A stretch of 64,000 nt of DNA from Dysgonomonas sp. 216 (GCF_010501065.1 NZ_QVMM01000004.1:124001-188000); one strand, 5' to 3'. Shown: positions 36,973-46,386, counted from the stretch's first letter. Numbers and translations are program-made. Notes: generated by a model from the letters alone, not told the origin.

Positions 36973-39324
36973 CTAAATATTATCTGTACTAAAATAATCC
37001 TCGATATTTTCTAAAGAAATATTTTCTGTAGCCCACGTTTGTAACTCATTATTATATTTTTGTAATCTATCATCAGTTCCCCAATAATAAGTAACATCAC
37101 TATGTTTAAAGTATAAATTCCAGCCCCAGAAATACGGGTAGTTCCCTAATTTACCGCATTCTCCGTTTATTAATTCAATTTTATTTTGATCTAATAATCT
37201 TGAAAATATCGAATTCCTCGCATTACCAATAACATAAATTTTCCATTTAGCTCTTGTATTGTATGGGTATAAAGCATGCTGATTATTTCTGTAATTTAAG
37301 AAACAGCCATCTACAATGCAATTAAGAAGGTCGCTTTTACATAAGTCAGAATGAACAAGAGCTGATTGCTCATTTTGATTTTCATGAAAGATATTGAAGT
37401 TCATATAATCAAACGTAGTTGGATCTTCTATAAACAAGGAATTTAATGGTAAAATCCATTTTTTATTCGATAAAATATCTCCCCATGAGGAAGCTTTATT
37501 ATCGTAAGTAATGCCCCAAAAGCTTTCCCATTTTGTGAAGCTGCAAATTAACAGCCTTAAGAGAATATTATTATTCTTATACTCGTCGGATACTCCATCT
37601 ACATTAAAATATCTTTTTGACTTAGACCATCTATCGTCAAAAAGTGTCCAATCGTATTTATGCTCATTTGTTCTAAATAAAAAACGAATAGTTCCTTGCC
37701 AGAAAGCATAACATTCTGCTTCTTCAATTTTGTTTTCCCATTTGGTATCCTGTAGTATTTGACGTGCCTTTTCTCTTTCTTCCGTTACTTGTTCTCCGTC
37801 AAAACGGAGTACTTCACCATCCTTAGCAAAATAGTCAAGAATAGACTTCGTATCGCTCTCGGCATAAACAAAAAAAGCTAACGTATCTAACGCCTTTATC
37901 GTATTTCTAAATTCATCTTCATTGTTATAACTCGTGTTATAAGATAAATTGCGAATAATACGCATCCAGTTGTTTAATTCTTTTCTCAACTTTTCCGACT
38001 CTTGTAGAGCTTCTGCTCCGTAGTATTTGAAGAACTGCATTTGGGCAAAGAATAATACACGCCCCAAATAAGTAATCTTATTGTCAATAAACATTTCGAA
38101 AAGATTGTTTACATCTCGGTTGTCAATTTTCCAAAACGGCATAGTAATAAAATCGCTTCCTTCTTTTACACGCTCATCTTCTATAAATAGCAATTGTTCC
38201 ATTGTCTCAATTACAAAAGAGTAGAAAGCTTCGTTAAAGAATCCACACTTACTTAGTTGCGGAATAATCGTAATAATATCATGGTCTCTCACATATATAC
38301 GAACAGATTTAATACCCTCCACAAATTTATCTTTATCTAAAGCTTCGGGGTTTTCGAAATCATCAATCATAAACAAATGAAAGTACATCATTCGTTTCAA
38401 AAAACGCAAATAAGACATTTCGACAGCGTTCACTATTTCTTTATTTTTATTACTGTCTGAGCTATCAAGGTATGCTATTGCTTTTTTGTTCCAGAATAAA
38501 TCCATCCATTTGCTATCAATGTGCGTTCGCCATTCTTCTTGCAATAACTCGCTTACCTCATTCTTCTTCATTTGTTCTTCAAACGTCGATTTAAGTATAT
38601 CGAAAGAAGATAATTCTTTTCCACGGGCATTCATTTTAACATAAAGTTCATCTGCCAGATTAAACTGTTCAAGAGGGAGTATGTGAAAAACAATCTTACG
38701 ATTTTCGGTCAAACTATTCCATAAAGAAATCTTGTCGGGTATTGCTTTTAGCTTTTTGTCCATTGCGTCTAGCATTACCAACATTCCTTTTATAGTCGGA
38801 TCTTTTCGCCACGACCACAAAAACCAAGGTTCGTTTTGTATGCTTTCAGATAAAGTCCATTCTTTTTTTGTTGTTTCGTTCTCTCTTTTTGATACAGACA
38901 TTGCTGTATTATCCTTTATAATCCGAGGAGAAGTTGCAACCAAGCTTTTGCAAAAGTCTTTCGAGGATATTCTGGTCTCGTAAGTGAAGCGTGGCATGCT
39001 AGTGTCATCTTTAAATAGTTGTGGTCTGTCAGCTGGCAAAAGGTACCAATGCAAAAGAAAGAGAGTCGTTAAACGCTGTTGTCCATCGAGCGGTGTAAAA
39101 ACGTTGTCGTTGTCGGTAGAGCCATAGACAAAATCAAGCACTAAGGGCATGCTCTCTTTTGATATTAATGATTCTATCATTTCTTCGAGAAAAGATTCTC
39201 GTATTTCTGCAGTTTTATCATCTTCACGTCCTTGCGCATAGTCTCTTTGTATTTTTGGAACGCAGATTGAATACTTTTCTATCATATCCAAAAAAGATAT
39301 ATTTTTTTGCATTTGTTTTTCCAT
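36973..39324 (-). CDS. Large DUF262 protein (783 aa)
   Basis: The N terminus carries the DUF262 ParB/Srx-like NTPase-type fold: VPKIQRDYAQG at about 22-32 and DGQQRLTTLFLLHWYL at 80-95. Residues about 220-260 read LYVKMNARGKELSSFDILK, the second conserved DUF262 block. The remaining about 500 residues are helical and Trp-rich without a visible HNH motif. DUF262 proteins such as GmrS and SspE use nucleotides and cleave or sense modified DNA. It lies 3 bases after the DUF262-DUF1524 gene. This looks like the regulatory or sensing partner. Confidence 0.82.
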   Translation of the reverse strand: MEKQMQKNISFLDMIEKYSICVPKIQRDYAQGREDDKTAEIRESFLEEMIESLISKESMPLVLDFVYGSTDNDNVFTPLDGQQRLTTLFLLHWYLLPADRPQLFKDDTSMPRFTYETRISSKDFCKSLVATSPRIIKDNTAMSVSKRENETTKKEWTLSESIQNEPWFLWSWRKDPTIKGMLVMLDAMDKKLKAIPDKISLWNSLTENRKIVFHILPLEQFNLADELYVKMNARGKELSSFDILKSTFEEQMKKNEVSELLQEEWRTHIDSKWMDLFWNKKAIAYLDSSDSNKNKEIVNAVEMSYLRFLKRMMYFHLFMIDDFENPEALDKDKFVEGIKSVRIYVRDHDIITIIPQLSKCGFFNEAFYSFVIETMEQLLFIEDERVKEGSDFITMPFWKIDNRDVNNLFEMFIDNKITYLGRVLFFAQMQFFKYYGAEALQESEKLRKELNNWMRIIRNLSYNTSYNNEDEFRNTIKALDTLAFFVYAESDTKSILDYFAKDGEVLRFDGEQVTEEREKARQILQDTKWENKIEEAECYAFWQGTIRFLFRTNEHKYDWTLFDDRWSKSKRYFNVDGVSDEYKNNNILLRLLICSFTKWESFWGITYDNKASSWGDILSNKKWILPLNSLFIEDPTTFDYMNFNIFHENQNEQSALVHSDLCKSDLLNCIVDGCFLNYRNNQHALYPYNTRAKWKIYVIGNARNSIFSRLLDQNKIELINGECGKLGNYPYFWGWNLYFKHSDVTYYWGTDDRLQKYNNELQTWATENISLENIEDYFSTDNI

Positions 39325-39327
39325 TGT

Positions 39328-41088
39328 TTAATTGTTTAACAGGTCATCTATTGTTGCGTGTATTGCTTCCAAATAAGCATTTCCATCATTTTCTTTCCAT
39401 GCATTTTTCCATTGGGAAGCATTTTCGCTTTCAGTAGTGTAGTATTTTAAAAATACGTTGCGGGTACACGGAGGAATAAATCCTCCACTCTTGTCTTTTT
39501 CTATAATCCGTTGACGTTTGGTTTGAAAAGGAGCGTTTCCATAGCTGCGATTGGTGCCAGCATCAAGCAAAGCTAAATTTACAATAGAATCTTTATTTAT
39601 CGATTGTTCATCCTCCGGTTCTATAATGGCAAAGACTTCTTCATATATTCTGCTAAACTCTCCTTCTGCTTCTTTCCCTTCTTTATTGAGCTTTTCTAAG
39701 AGCTGCATGGCTTTGGCAAGCAATTCAGTCCAGCCTTCTTCATGACAAACAACTTGTTTAAGATAAGTCAGCCAAACGATCTTATCTCCTGTCTTTTGCA
39801 GTTTATTATCCGTTTGAGAGGCTATGTGCTCTATATCCCAGTTTTCTTTTTTATATAAATCGAATGGGAAACGATACGAGTTTGATTTTGCTCCGGTTTC
39901 AATATTAAACAATAATAATATTGATGATATTTTGTCTGAGCTATAGGTCAATTCGTCAAGCTCTGTTTTTGAAATCCTAATTTTTTCTCTAATGATAGCT
40001 TTTACCTCCTCTTCCATTTTGTTTTTAGGCAGAACATGTATTTTATTATATATTTCTTTGTGAGAAATGCCAATGCTAAGCAAAAAGCCTATATAGTGGT
40101 ATAGTTTGTTGTCTTCGAACCAATATAGAAATAGTTGATATACAGTTTTTACTTTCTCCCAAGCTTCAGCGAAATTTTTCACACCCCAATTTCCCCAGCA
40201 TTCTTCTGTTTCGCCATCATATAAGGCTTGAAATTTACGATACGAGAAGTCGTCATCGCTTTTGAGAGGTTTGTTGGTGAGAAAATCAAAAATCAAATCA
40301 ATTCTTGTGGCAGGATTGTAATCTTTGTTTGCCAAAAACAGCCAGAATTCGTCATCGTGTAGAGAACTTTCTATCACATTCCACTCTAGTACAACTTCGT
40401 TTATATTTGATATTGTGTTTTTTGCATTCAATATAAACAGAGCTTTTATCAGTTCGGCATTTGTTAAGCGAATTTTACCTTTATTCAGATTGTTGAATAC
40501 TTTAATAGAATTTAGATTGTCGGCATTTTCTACTACATACCAGATAAATTTAACTTGTGGTTCTTTATCTTCCGGCTTATATGGGTCGAATAAGACTTCT
40601 TCAAGTTTACTTTTTTTTATTGTGTTTTCATTAAACCATTCATCAATAATCTCTTTGGCATGCTGAGCATAATAGCTGTCAATGTCATTTAGAGGGTGCA
40701 AATTGTCAAAATCCACCTCGGGTCTTGTTTCGTAATATAAGTCGTAAAGAGGCTTCTTGCAATCACAACTTTTGCTTTGCAGGTATTTAAGCAATAATAG
40801 AAGAGTGGTCAGTCGTTGTTGCCCGTCAATAACTTCCCAACCGTTGATTGTATTTCCATTTAATTCCCATTGCTTTTCTTTCACAACAACAGGTTGCAAA
40901 CAATAGAACTCTCCGTCTTTGGCTTTTTTAGAAAAGTCAGTAATATCTTTCAAAAGGTCTTCTACCTGCTTTCTATCCCACCGATACCCACGTTGGTAAG
41001 AAGGAATGTAAAAATGATGCTTGCCATCTAAAAAATCGGCAACAGCTTTTAATCTGAAATTTGGATTTTCGTTAGTATTTTCTCTCAT
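39328..41088 (-). CDS. DUF262-DUF1524 protein, GmrSD/SspE-like nuclease (586 aa)
   Basis: The N-terminal DUF262 domain shows FYIPSYQRGYRWDRK at about 26-40 and VIDGQQRLTTLLLL at 86-99, with FNNLNKGKIRLTNAELIKAL later. The C-terminal DUF1524 domain has the HNH-like catalytic core: WDIEHIASQ at about 416 and NLALLDAGTNRSYGNAPF at about 503. So the likely nuclease is intact. GmrSD cuts glucosylated phage DNA, and SspE acts with phosphorothioation. The gene lies 6 bases after the exonuclease gene and 3 bases before the other DUF262 gene. Confidence 0.87.
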   Translation of the reverse strand: MRENTNENPNFRLKAVADFLDGKHHFYIPSYQRGYRWDRKQVEDLLKDITDFSKKAKDGEFYCLQPVVVKEKQWELNGNTINGWEVIDGQQRLTTLLLLLKYLQSKSCDCKKPLYDLYYETRPEVDFDNLHPLNDIDSYYAQHAKEIIDEWFNENTIKKSKLEEVLFDPYKPEDKEPQVKFIWYVVENADNLNSIKVFNNLNKGKIRLTNAELIKALFILNAKNTISNINEVVLEWNVIESSLHDDEFWLFLANKDYNPATRIDLIFDFLTNKPLKSDDDFSYRKFQALYDGETEECWGNWGVKNFAEAWEKVKTVYQLFLYWFEDNKLYHYIGFLLSIGISHKEIYNKIHVLPKNKMEEEVKAIIREKIRISKTELDELTYSSDKISSILLLFNIETGAKSNSYRFPFDLYKKENWDIEHIASQTDNKLQKTGDKIVWLTYLKQVVCHEEGWTELLAKAMQLLEKLNKEGKEAEGEFSRIYEEVFAIIEPEDEQSINKDSIVNLALLDAGTNRSYGNAPFQTKRQRIIEKDKSGGFIPPCTRNVFLKYYTTESENASQWKNAWKENDGNAYLEAIHATIDDLLNN

Positions 41089-41094
41089 ATTCTC

Positions 41095-41589
41095 TCATTT
41101 TATAATTTGCAATGCTATCTTCGCACACGCTTCAGCATCTGCCAGCGCATGATGATGATTCTCCAAGTCATATCCTACATGTACTGCCACTGTCTGCAGT
41201 TGATGATTTTCCAAGTTGGGGAACTCTCTTTTAGCCGTTCGATAGGTGCAATGAAATTCATAATTAGGATATTGGATCTCATATAAATCATGTACAGCTT
41301 TCAAACAACCTGCATCAAAAGAGCTATTGTGTGCAACCAATGGGAGACTCTTTAGTTTAGGTTTAATATCCTCCCATACTTCAGGAAACTCCGGTTCATT
41401 TAGCGTATCATAATAAGATAGCCCATGAATATCCGTTGCCCATGAACAATAGAAATTAGGTCGTGGGCGGACAAGACTATATATCTTATCTACGACGACA
41501 CCATTTTTTACAATTACAATTCCCAAGCTACATATACTTGAGCGATTGTAGTTCGCCGTTTCAAAATCTATTGATGCGAAATTTAACAT
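41095..41589 (-). CDS. DEDDh-type 3'-5' exonuclease
   Basis: This 164-residue protein has the RNase T/DnaQ epsilon fold. The motifs are ASIDFETAN (exo I, Asp8 and Glu10), HNSSFDAGCL (exo II) and HHALADAEAC (exo III, DEDDh His and Asp). It is a stand-alone exonuclease rather than a polymerase subunit. It starts the minus-strand operon leading into two DUF262 genes and a phosphoesterase, with gaps of 6, 3 and 8 bases, so it likely acts with them in DNA degradation. Confidence 0.85.
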   Translation of the reverse strand: MLNFASIDFETANYNRSSICSLGIVIVKNGVVVDKIYSLVRPRPNFYCSWATDIHGLSYYDTLNEPEFPEVWEDIKPKLKSLPLVAHNSSFDAGCLKAVHDLYEIQYPNYEFHCTYRTAKREFPNLENHQLQTVAVHVGYDLENHHHALADAEACAKIALQIIK

Positions 41590-41948
41590 TCGTCTATATT
41601 CTAAATTACTATTCTCATAAAGAAAAAGCGTGGTACTGTACGCTTATCTTGTTAGAGGTATCGCCAAACACCTTGTAGCAAATAAACAACAGCCCACGCC
41701 TGATATGTTGCACAAAATGTACAATCATCAAACAGGAACGCTATGTTTATCCTTGCTACATTAGTCAATTGGCGATTTCCTAAACAAAGGATGAAACTTG
41801 ACGCTTCTTCAATATGTATAAGCAACCTGTTGTTGCTGGTTGCAAATATACACATTTATTTTCAGAAGCGAGTAACGTTCAGGCTGTTGCTATTTGCTGC
41901 AACAAAAATAATCTATCTGTATGCCAAATCGTTGCGTATGTTGTTTAT
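41590..41948. other. Intergenic stretch before the relaxase gene
   Basis: About 360 bases with no convincing gene. It is the boundary between the nuclease operon and the mobilisation genes and probably holds the operon's promoter. Short repeats of GTTGC and TTGCAAC are present around 41820-41905. Confidence 0.4.
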
Positions 41949-43253
41949 TTACCTCTTCCTCCCTCTGTTCTTCTGTTGAATAATAGGTTGCTTTGGCTTT
42001 TGTTTCTGTTCCTCCTTTTGAGTTTTCGGCAACCTTGGATCATTCCATGACTCTTTATATTCGGCATCAGACTTATTCGTTTTCCAAAGAAATGGATAGG
42101 CATAATTTACTCCTCCAAACCATTTTACTTTAGCCTTGGTCATATACCCATTTTCAATCAGAATCTTATCCCGGATACGCATTTCATACTTGCCGTATTT
42201 CACAAACTCATCAGGATTGTCATAGGAGAACAACACCTGTTTCTTCTCATCATTTAGGAAAGCATAAGCTGAGAATTGAGTTTTTCCATCCTTAGCTGTC
42301 ATATTTTCAAGGAATATATGACCACTGCCCAGCAGCGTTTTCTCTTGCTCATCACTCAATACCACACCTTTAATAATAATATTCCGTTTGGCTACTTGTG
42401 CTTTTGCCTCGTCTTCTTTCCTCGCATTTTCTTCGTCTTCTTGTTTGACTTTTAACATAGCCTCTTGCCTTACTTTTTGTGCCATCTGTTCCCGTAAAAG
42501 TTCTTCCTCTCCTCGTTTTTTCGATTCCTCGATATTTTTTTCTAATACTTTTTTGATGTTTCCAAAGCTGTATTTTCTATCTACCTCAGAGCCTTTGAAA
42601 GAGATATTTCCGTATCGGAATGATACTCCTTCAATTTCAGATGTTGTTCTTTTATGTTTATAGTCAAGCTCAATTCCGAACTTTTGAAGCTTATATCGCA
42701 GGTCATTAGGTGTTTTGCAATTCGGTAGAACGGTTTTAATCGCATCATGGATATAATATTTTGCCTTATCCGGATTCCTTAATTTCTCTCGCTTAACCCT
42801 TTCTTTATCCTTCCCATAAGTCAATCCATATTTGTCTTTTAGTTTCTTGCAAGCTTTGATATTCCGTTTGTAATCGTGGTTGACTGATATTAATTTCAGG
42901 TTATTGTCAATTCGGTTATAGACAATATGAATGTGTTCATTGTCGGTGTTGTGATGCCGGACAATGATATATTGGGTGTTTTTAATGCCCATTTCTTCCA
43001 TGTATTCCTTAGCTAATTGTACCATAAAATCGTTCGTCATTCTATCCTTATCTTCGGGAGCAAATGACAATGGAATGTGTCCGACAGGCTGCTTGATTTC
43101 CTTTCTGCCGGAACGTTGCATGGCAAAACTGCGGATAATATCCTGTTTACTTGAAGCTAGCACTCCTTCGGCTTCAAGCAACTTGGCAGTATCGTTCATC
43201 ACATATGATACACATCCCTTGAATGACTTTCCCTTGATATTCTTAGCGATCAT
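41949..43253 (-). CDS. mobB: Relaxase MobB/MobA type (MobP-like)
   Basis: This 434-residue protein nicks oriT to start mobilisation. The metal-binding relaxase motif is VRHHNTDNEHIHIVYNRID at about 98-116 (HxDxxNxHxH type). The N-terminal Tyr-bearing motif is KSFKGCVSYVMND, in which Tyr could be the nicking residue. The middle is a Glu/Lys-rich coiled coil (about 225-290), then a C-terminal domain of unknown role. It overlaps the accessory gene by 11 bases. Typical of Bacteroides mobilisable elements. Confidence 0.88.
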   Translation of the reverse strand: MIAKNIKGKSFKGCVSYVMNDTAKLLEAEGVLASSKQDIIRSFAMQRSGRKEIKQPVGHIPLSFAPEDKDRMTNDFMVQLAKEYMEEMGIKNTQYIIVRHHNTDNEHIHIVYNRIDNNLKLISVNHDYKRNIKACKKLKDKYGLTYGKDKERVKREKLRNPDKAKYYIHDAIKTVLPNCKTPNDLRYKLQKFGIELDYKHKRTTSEIEGVSFRYGNISFKGSEVDRKYSFGNIKKVLEKNIEESKKRGEEELLREQMAQKVRQEAMLKVKQEDEENARKEDEAKAQVAKRNIIIKGVVLSDEQEKTLLGSGHIFLENMTAKDGKTQFSAYAFLNDEKKQVLFSYDNPDEFVKYGKYEMRIRDKILIENGYMTKAKVKWFGGVNYAYPFLWKTNKSDAEYKESWNDPRLPKTQKEEQKQKPKQPIIQQKNRGRKR

Positions 43254-43593
43254 CCAGTATCCTTTTAATTCTGATCATCATTCCCATTATATTAATGCTT
43301 TCCGCAATATATCCTGCCTGATTAGCTTTCTTAGCGATCTGGTTCAGGTTATTTGCTATACCTGAAAGTTTTCGCATAAGGTCAAGTTCCTCCAATGTAA
43401 AACGGGATTTCACTCTTCCTTTAAGCACCATTTCCCGTGCATATCGTGTAGCTTTCATCCCTATTTTCTCCGCTTTCTCCTTGATTAAACCGAAGTCTTT
43501 CTCTGTCAATTTGAGATTGATTGAGCAATTTAACTTCTCTTTCTCCTTGGCCGGACGACCACGTTTGGGCTTCTCTTCTTTCTTATCTTCCAT
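43243..43593 (-). CDS. mobC: Relaxosome accessory protein (MobC/MobA-like)
   Basis: This 116-residue basic protein starts with a Lys/Glu-rich stretch (KPKRGRPAKEKEKLN) and a ribbon-helix-helix-like part, followed by ELDLMRKLSGIANNLNQIAK, the signature of MobC-type mobilisation proteins in Bacteroidetes. It would bind oriT and help the relaxase, with which it overlaps by 11 bases. It stands immediately beside the oriT-like region. Confidence 0.85.
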   Translation of the reverse strand: MEDKKEEKPKRGRPAKEKEKLNCSINLKLTEKDFGLIKEKAEKIGMKATRYAREMVLKGRVKSRFTLEELDLMRKLSGIANNLNQIAKKANQAGYIAESINIMGMMIRIKRILDDR

Positions 43594-43624
43594 AACATAT
43601 ACATTTGAAGGTTATGGAATCTTT

Positions 43625-43644
43625 CCGGCTATTCAGATAGCCGG
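43625..43644. repeat. Perfect hairpin near the mob genes, candidate oriT element
   Basis: CCGGCTAT TCAG ATAGCCGG is a perfect 8-base stem with a 4-base loop, 31 bases upstream of the mobC start. Such inverted repeats lie beside nick sites in relaxase-recognised origins. Confidence 0.5.
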
Positions 43645-43661
43645 GCAAGCCAAAACGAAAG

Positions 43662-43773
43662 CGACCACCGGGAGATGAAGCGAAGGCTTGCAAGACAACC
43701 TGACCACCATGCGACCATCGGGAGAATAACGGAAAGGTTGTCCAGCGAACCCAAACCTGTCGACCATCGGGAG
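43662..43773. repeat. Three direct repeats of CGACCAYCGGGAG with about 50-base period
   Basis: CGACCACCGGGAG at 43662-43674, CGACCATCGGGAG at 43712-43724 and again at 43761-43773 are spaced 50 and 49 bases. The stretch is GC-rich compared with the window. Together with the hairpin it forms a strong candidate oriT region between divergent mob and tra genes. Confidence 0.6.
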
Positions 43774-44440
43774 TGGGTGCAGGAGTTCGCAGCCCCGCAG
43801 GGCAAGGTATGCACAGGAGGAACAAGAAAGAGCCGAAGGCGAATTTCGGGTTACCTGTGTGATTACCTTGCTCCTTTGACGACGGCAAAAAAATAAAGAG
43901 GCGAGAGGCTCTTTGTTTTTTGCTTCGGCGGCAACTGTTATACACTATCCGGGGCATAAAACGTAGAAGCCCGGATTCTCTAATGCGACTTAAATTGGAG
44001 GTCGCCTTAAAATAATTTTCTTCATTCATCGGTCTGTCATTTTAATATTTCAGACCACGAAGAAAATTAATAATATCCGGTTAATGTCAAAGCCGGATTG
44101 ACATGTATAACTCTGCTATATATTGCTTGTTTGACCGGAAAGCAATCAGTGCGAATTGCCCCGATTTGCCAAATGTAAATTCCGACAAACCATTGAGAGA
44201 TAAAAAAGCCATACTTGTCCTGCAATTATTCAAATAGTCTTCCTAATAGCATGTACTTGGTGCAAAACGCACCCTTTCAATGCATAAGAAACCGACATTG
44301 CATATTGACAAACAGAATGTTATACATTCGCTGCTGAAAGTTTGGAAAGTTTGAAATTGGCAGTTTTTATAGACAGGATAATATACAAATTTCAATCTCT
44401 ACCGTTTTTCTGATTAGAAGTTTTTCAAGTTGATTTTACA
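43774..44440. other. Non-coding region between mob and tra genes
   Basis: No gene is convincing. A 148-residue minus-strand frame across 43583-44029 follows the GC-rich repeats and has no recognisable domain. The region carries the rest of the oriT area and the promoter of the ParA operon. Confidence 0.5.
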
Positions 44441-44442
44441 TT

Positions 44443-44578
44443 TTGAAAACTTGAAAAATATCAAACATGAAAACTTGGCGGTTTGGTAATTTGAAAACAA
44501 GGAAGCTTGAAAACAACAAAATAATAAAGCTTGAAAAACTTACAAATATCAATATGTGTAATTCTAAAAATTGAAAAC
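44443..44578 (+). repeat. TTGAAAAC-type repeats upstream of the ParA gene
   Basis: Seven copies of TTGAAAA(C/A) or TGAAAAC occur at about 44443, 44451, 44468, 44491, 44508, 44531 and 44571, irregularly spaced. An inverse copy (TTTTTCAAG) lies at 44421. They could be binding sites for the ParA partner or a regulator of the tra operon. Confidence 0.5.
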
Positions 44579-44581
44579 AAG

Positions 44582-45358
44582 ATGAAAAAAGAACCGTTAT
44601 TTATCGCCTTCTCCACTCAAAAGGGAGGTGTCGGTAAAAGTACATTTACAGTACTCGTGGCAAGCTATCTGCATTATCTCAAGGGACTGAATGTTGCTGT
44701 AATGGATTGCGACTATCCGCAATGCAGTGTCTACGACATGCGTAAACGTGAAATCCGGCAGTTGGAGACCAACCTGCACTATCAGTCTAAAGCTATTGCC
44801 CTGTTTGATTCCCTGGGTAAACAGACCTATCCCATCGTATGCTCCAAACCGGAAGAAGCAATCCTGAAAGCCCGTGAGTTTTTGGCTGGCGAACCTGCCG
44901 ACTATGATGTGGTGTTTTTCGACCTGCCGGGAACCATCAACAACGATGGGGTAATTTCAACCTTTATGTCGATGGATTATGTTTTCGTGCCAATGGCTCC
45001 TTCACGGATGTCTATGGAGAGCACCCTCTCTTTCATTATTCCTGTTAGTGAGTTGCTGGCAGAACACAAGGATTTAAACCTGAAAGCGATCCATCTGTTT
45101 TGGAATCGTGTCGATGGACGTATCAAGAAAGACTGGCTTGAACACTATCAGGGAGTTATCAGGCAATTTGGATTACCGTTGATGCAGACAGTTATCCCGC
45201 AATCCGTCCGCTACGACAAGGAACAGTCCATCGAGGGTAGCGATGCTGTTTTTCTATCCACAATCTTTCCTGCTGATAGGAATTTACTCAAAGGCAGCAA
45301 CTTGGATTTACTGGTTAATGAAATTATGGAGATTATTCACTTTAAACCTCAATTATAA
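44582..45358 (+). CDS. traA: ParA-family ATPase, TraA-like of Bacteroides conjugative elements
   Basis: This 258-residue protein has the deviant Walker A of ParA, STQKGGVGKSTFTVL, the Walker A' VMDCDYPQCS and the Walker B FFDLPGT. It resembles TraA of CTnDOT-like elements, which begins the transfer operon. The start at ATG 44582 is preferred over a TTG at 44531 that would run through the repeats. It overlaps the next gene's start by 1 base. Confidence 0.85.
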   Translation: MKKEPLFIAFSTQKGGVGKSTFTVLVASYLHYLKGLNVAVMDCDYPQCSVYDMRKREIRQLETNLHYQSKAIALFDSLGKQTYPIVCSKPEEAILKAREFLAGEPADYDVVFFDLPGTINNDGVISTFMSMDYVFVPMAPSRMSMESTLSFIIPVSELLAEHKDLNLKAIHLFWNRVDGRIKKDWLEHYQGVIRQFGLPLMQTVIPQSVRYDKEQSIEGSDAVFLSTIFPADRNLLKGSNLDLLVNEIMEIIHFKPQL

Positions 45359-45777
45359 TGGCAACAGAAAATAAATTCGATAAACTCCGCTCAATGGTAC
45401 ATCAGGGTGTGCCGTTGGAAAAGACTATGGAGAATACAACACCGGAAGAAGTAAAGTCCGCCAGCGTGGATTCGGAAGTTACAGAACCAGTATCCAAAGT
45501 TCCTGAACCGCCTGCAAAACCACCAGAGAGAAGAAAGCGCAAACCACAGGCAGATTATCAAAGCTTGTTCTTCAACCGGATAGACTTCACTCACCGGAAG
45601 CCGCTGTACATAACTGCCACGACCCACCGCCGGTTGATGCGGATTGTCCACCTGATGGATGAATCAAAAGCGACTATAAGTAGCTATGTGGAGAATATCA
45701 TTCTGAACCATCTGGATACGTTCAAAGAAGAGATAGATACCATTTACCATACGAATAATATAAACCCGACAGAATAA
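45358..45777 (+). CDS. DUF3408 conjugation-associated protein
   Basis: This 139-residue protein has a Pro-rich disordered first half (SKVPEPPAKPPERRKRKPQ) and a C-terminal DUF3408 domain (RKPLYITATTHRRLMRIVHL, then SSYVENIILNHLD) of the ribbon-helix-helix type. In CTnDOT-like elements it is the second gene of the tra operon. It overlaps both neighbours by one base. Confidence 0.82.
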   Translation: MATENKFDKLRSMVHQGVPLEKTMENTTPEEVKSASVDSEVTEPVSKVPEPPAKPPERRKRKPQADYQSLFFNRIDFTHRKPLYITATTHRRLMRIVHLMDESKATISSYVENIILNHLDTFKEEIDTIYHTNNINPTE

Positions 45778-46367
45778 TGAACGAAGTATTTATAAAATCC
45801 TATGTATTGGTTAGCCTGTGGTTTTGGGCAGGGATGCTCCTGAGTGGTCCGCTACGCAGGGCTTTTGGCGATATGCACCGTAGACTATTGAAAAGAATCT
45901 ATGATGCTACTTGGGGACAGGTGGTAAAAGCATACAAGAGAGTAATAGACTCAATGTCAAAAAGATTCAAGGATACTACGCTTTATGTGGAGAATCGTAC
46001 TTATGAATTGCGTGTCAAGGTTGCCCGCTCGCTGGTAAGTAAAGAACTGCTCGAAGAATTGACAGAGAAAAACTTCGTAGCCGCTATTTCAAGGGCACGG
46101 CAAATAGGAAGATGGAAGAGTGGGACTTCTTATGAGGAACTCCAGATGTTGGGAGGTTTAGCATCAGGCAGAACTGTTGACAGAGAGGAAAAGGAGGCTG
46201 CCTTAAATGTAGCGTTCGAACTTTGTGATACAGATCTTTTCGAGCAGATAATAACACGGATACCTCGTGCACAGGAACGTATCCTCTTGGCTTTTGAACA
46301 GGCAGAAGGGAACGCTCCTTACGATTCTATCAGAAATGAGGAGTTCCGAAAATTTATACGTGAGTAA
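45777..46367 (+). CDS. Conjugal transfer-associated protein of unknown function
   Basis: This 196-residue protein has one N-terminal membrane segment (FIKSYVLVSLWFWAGMLLSG) and a basic, helical remainder. Its place after ParA and DUF3408 matches the third tra gene of Bacteroides conjugative elements. Further transfer genes are missing: a terminator follows at once. I do not recognise a domain. Confidence 0.7.
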   Translation: MNEVFIKSYVLVSLWFWAGMLLSGPLRRAFGDMHRRLLKRIYDATWGQVVKAYKRVIDSMSKRFKDTTLYVENRTYELRVKVARSLVSKELLEELTEKNFVAAISRARQIGRWKSGTSYEELQMLGGLASGRTVDREEKEAALNVAFELCDTDLFEQIITRIPRAQERILLAFEQAEGNAPYDSIRNEEFRKFIRE

Positions 46368-46386
46368 TGGAACGTATAAAACAGGG

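Noticed and set aside
41652..41855. A 67-residue minus-strand frame in the gap before the relaxase
   Set aside because: No homology, no ribosome site and biased composition typical of non-coding DNA.
43662..43773. CRISPR array
   Set aside because: Only three 13-base repeats with spacers that are partly similar, and no cas genes. It fits an oriT-type repeat.
43583..44029. A 148-residue minus-strand reading frame across the oriT-like region
   Set aside because: It follows a GC-rich repeat array, reads as Pro/Arg/Ser-rich filler and has no domain or ribosome site. The region is better explained as oriT.
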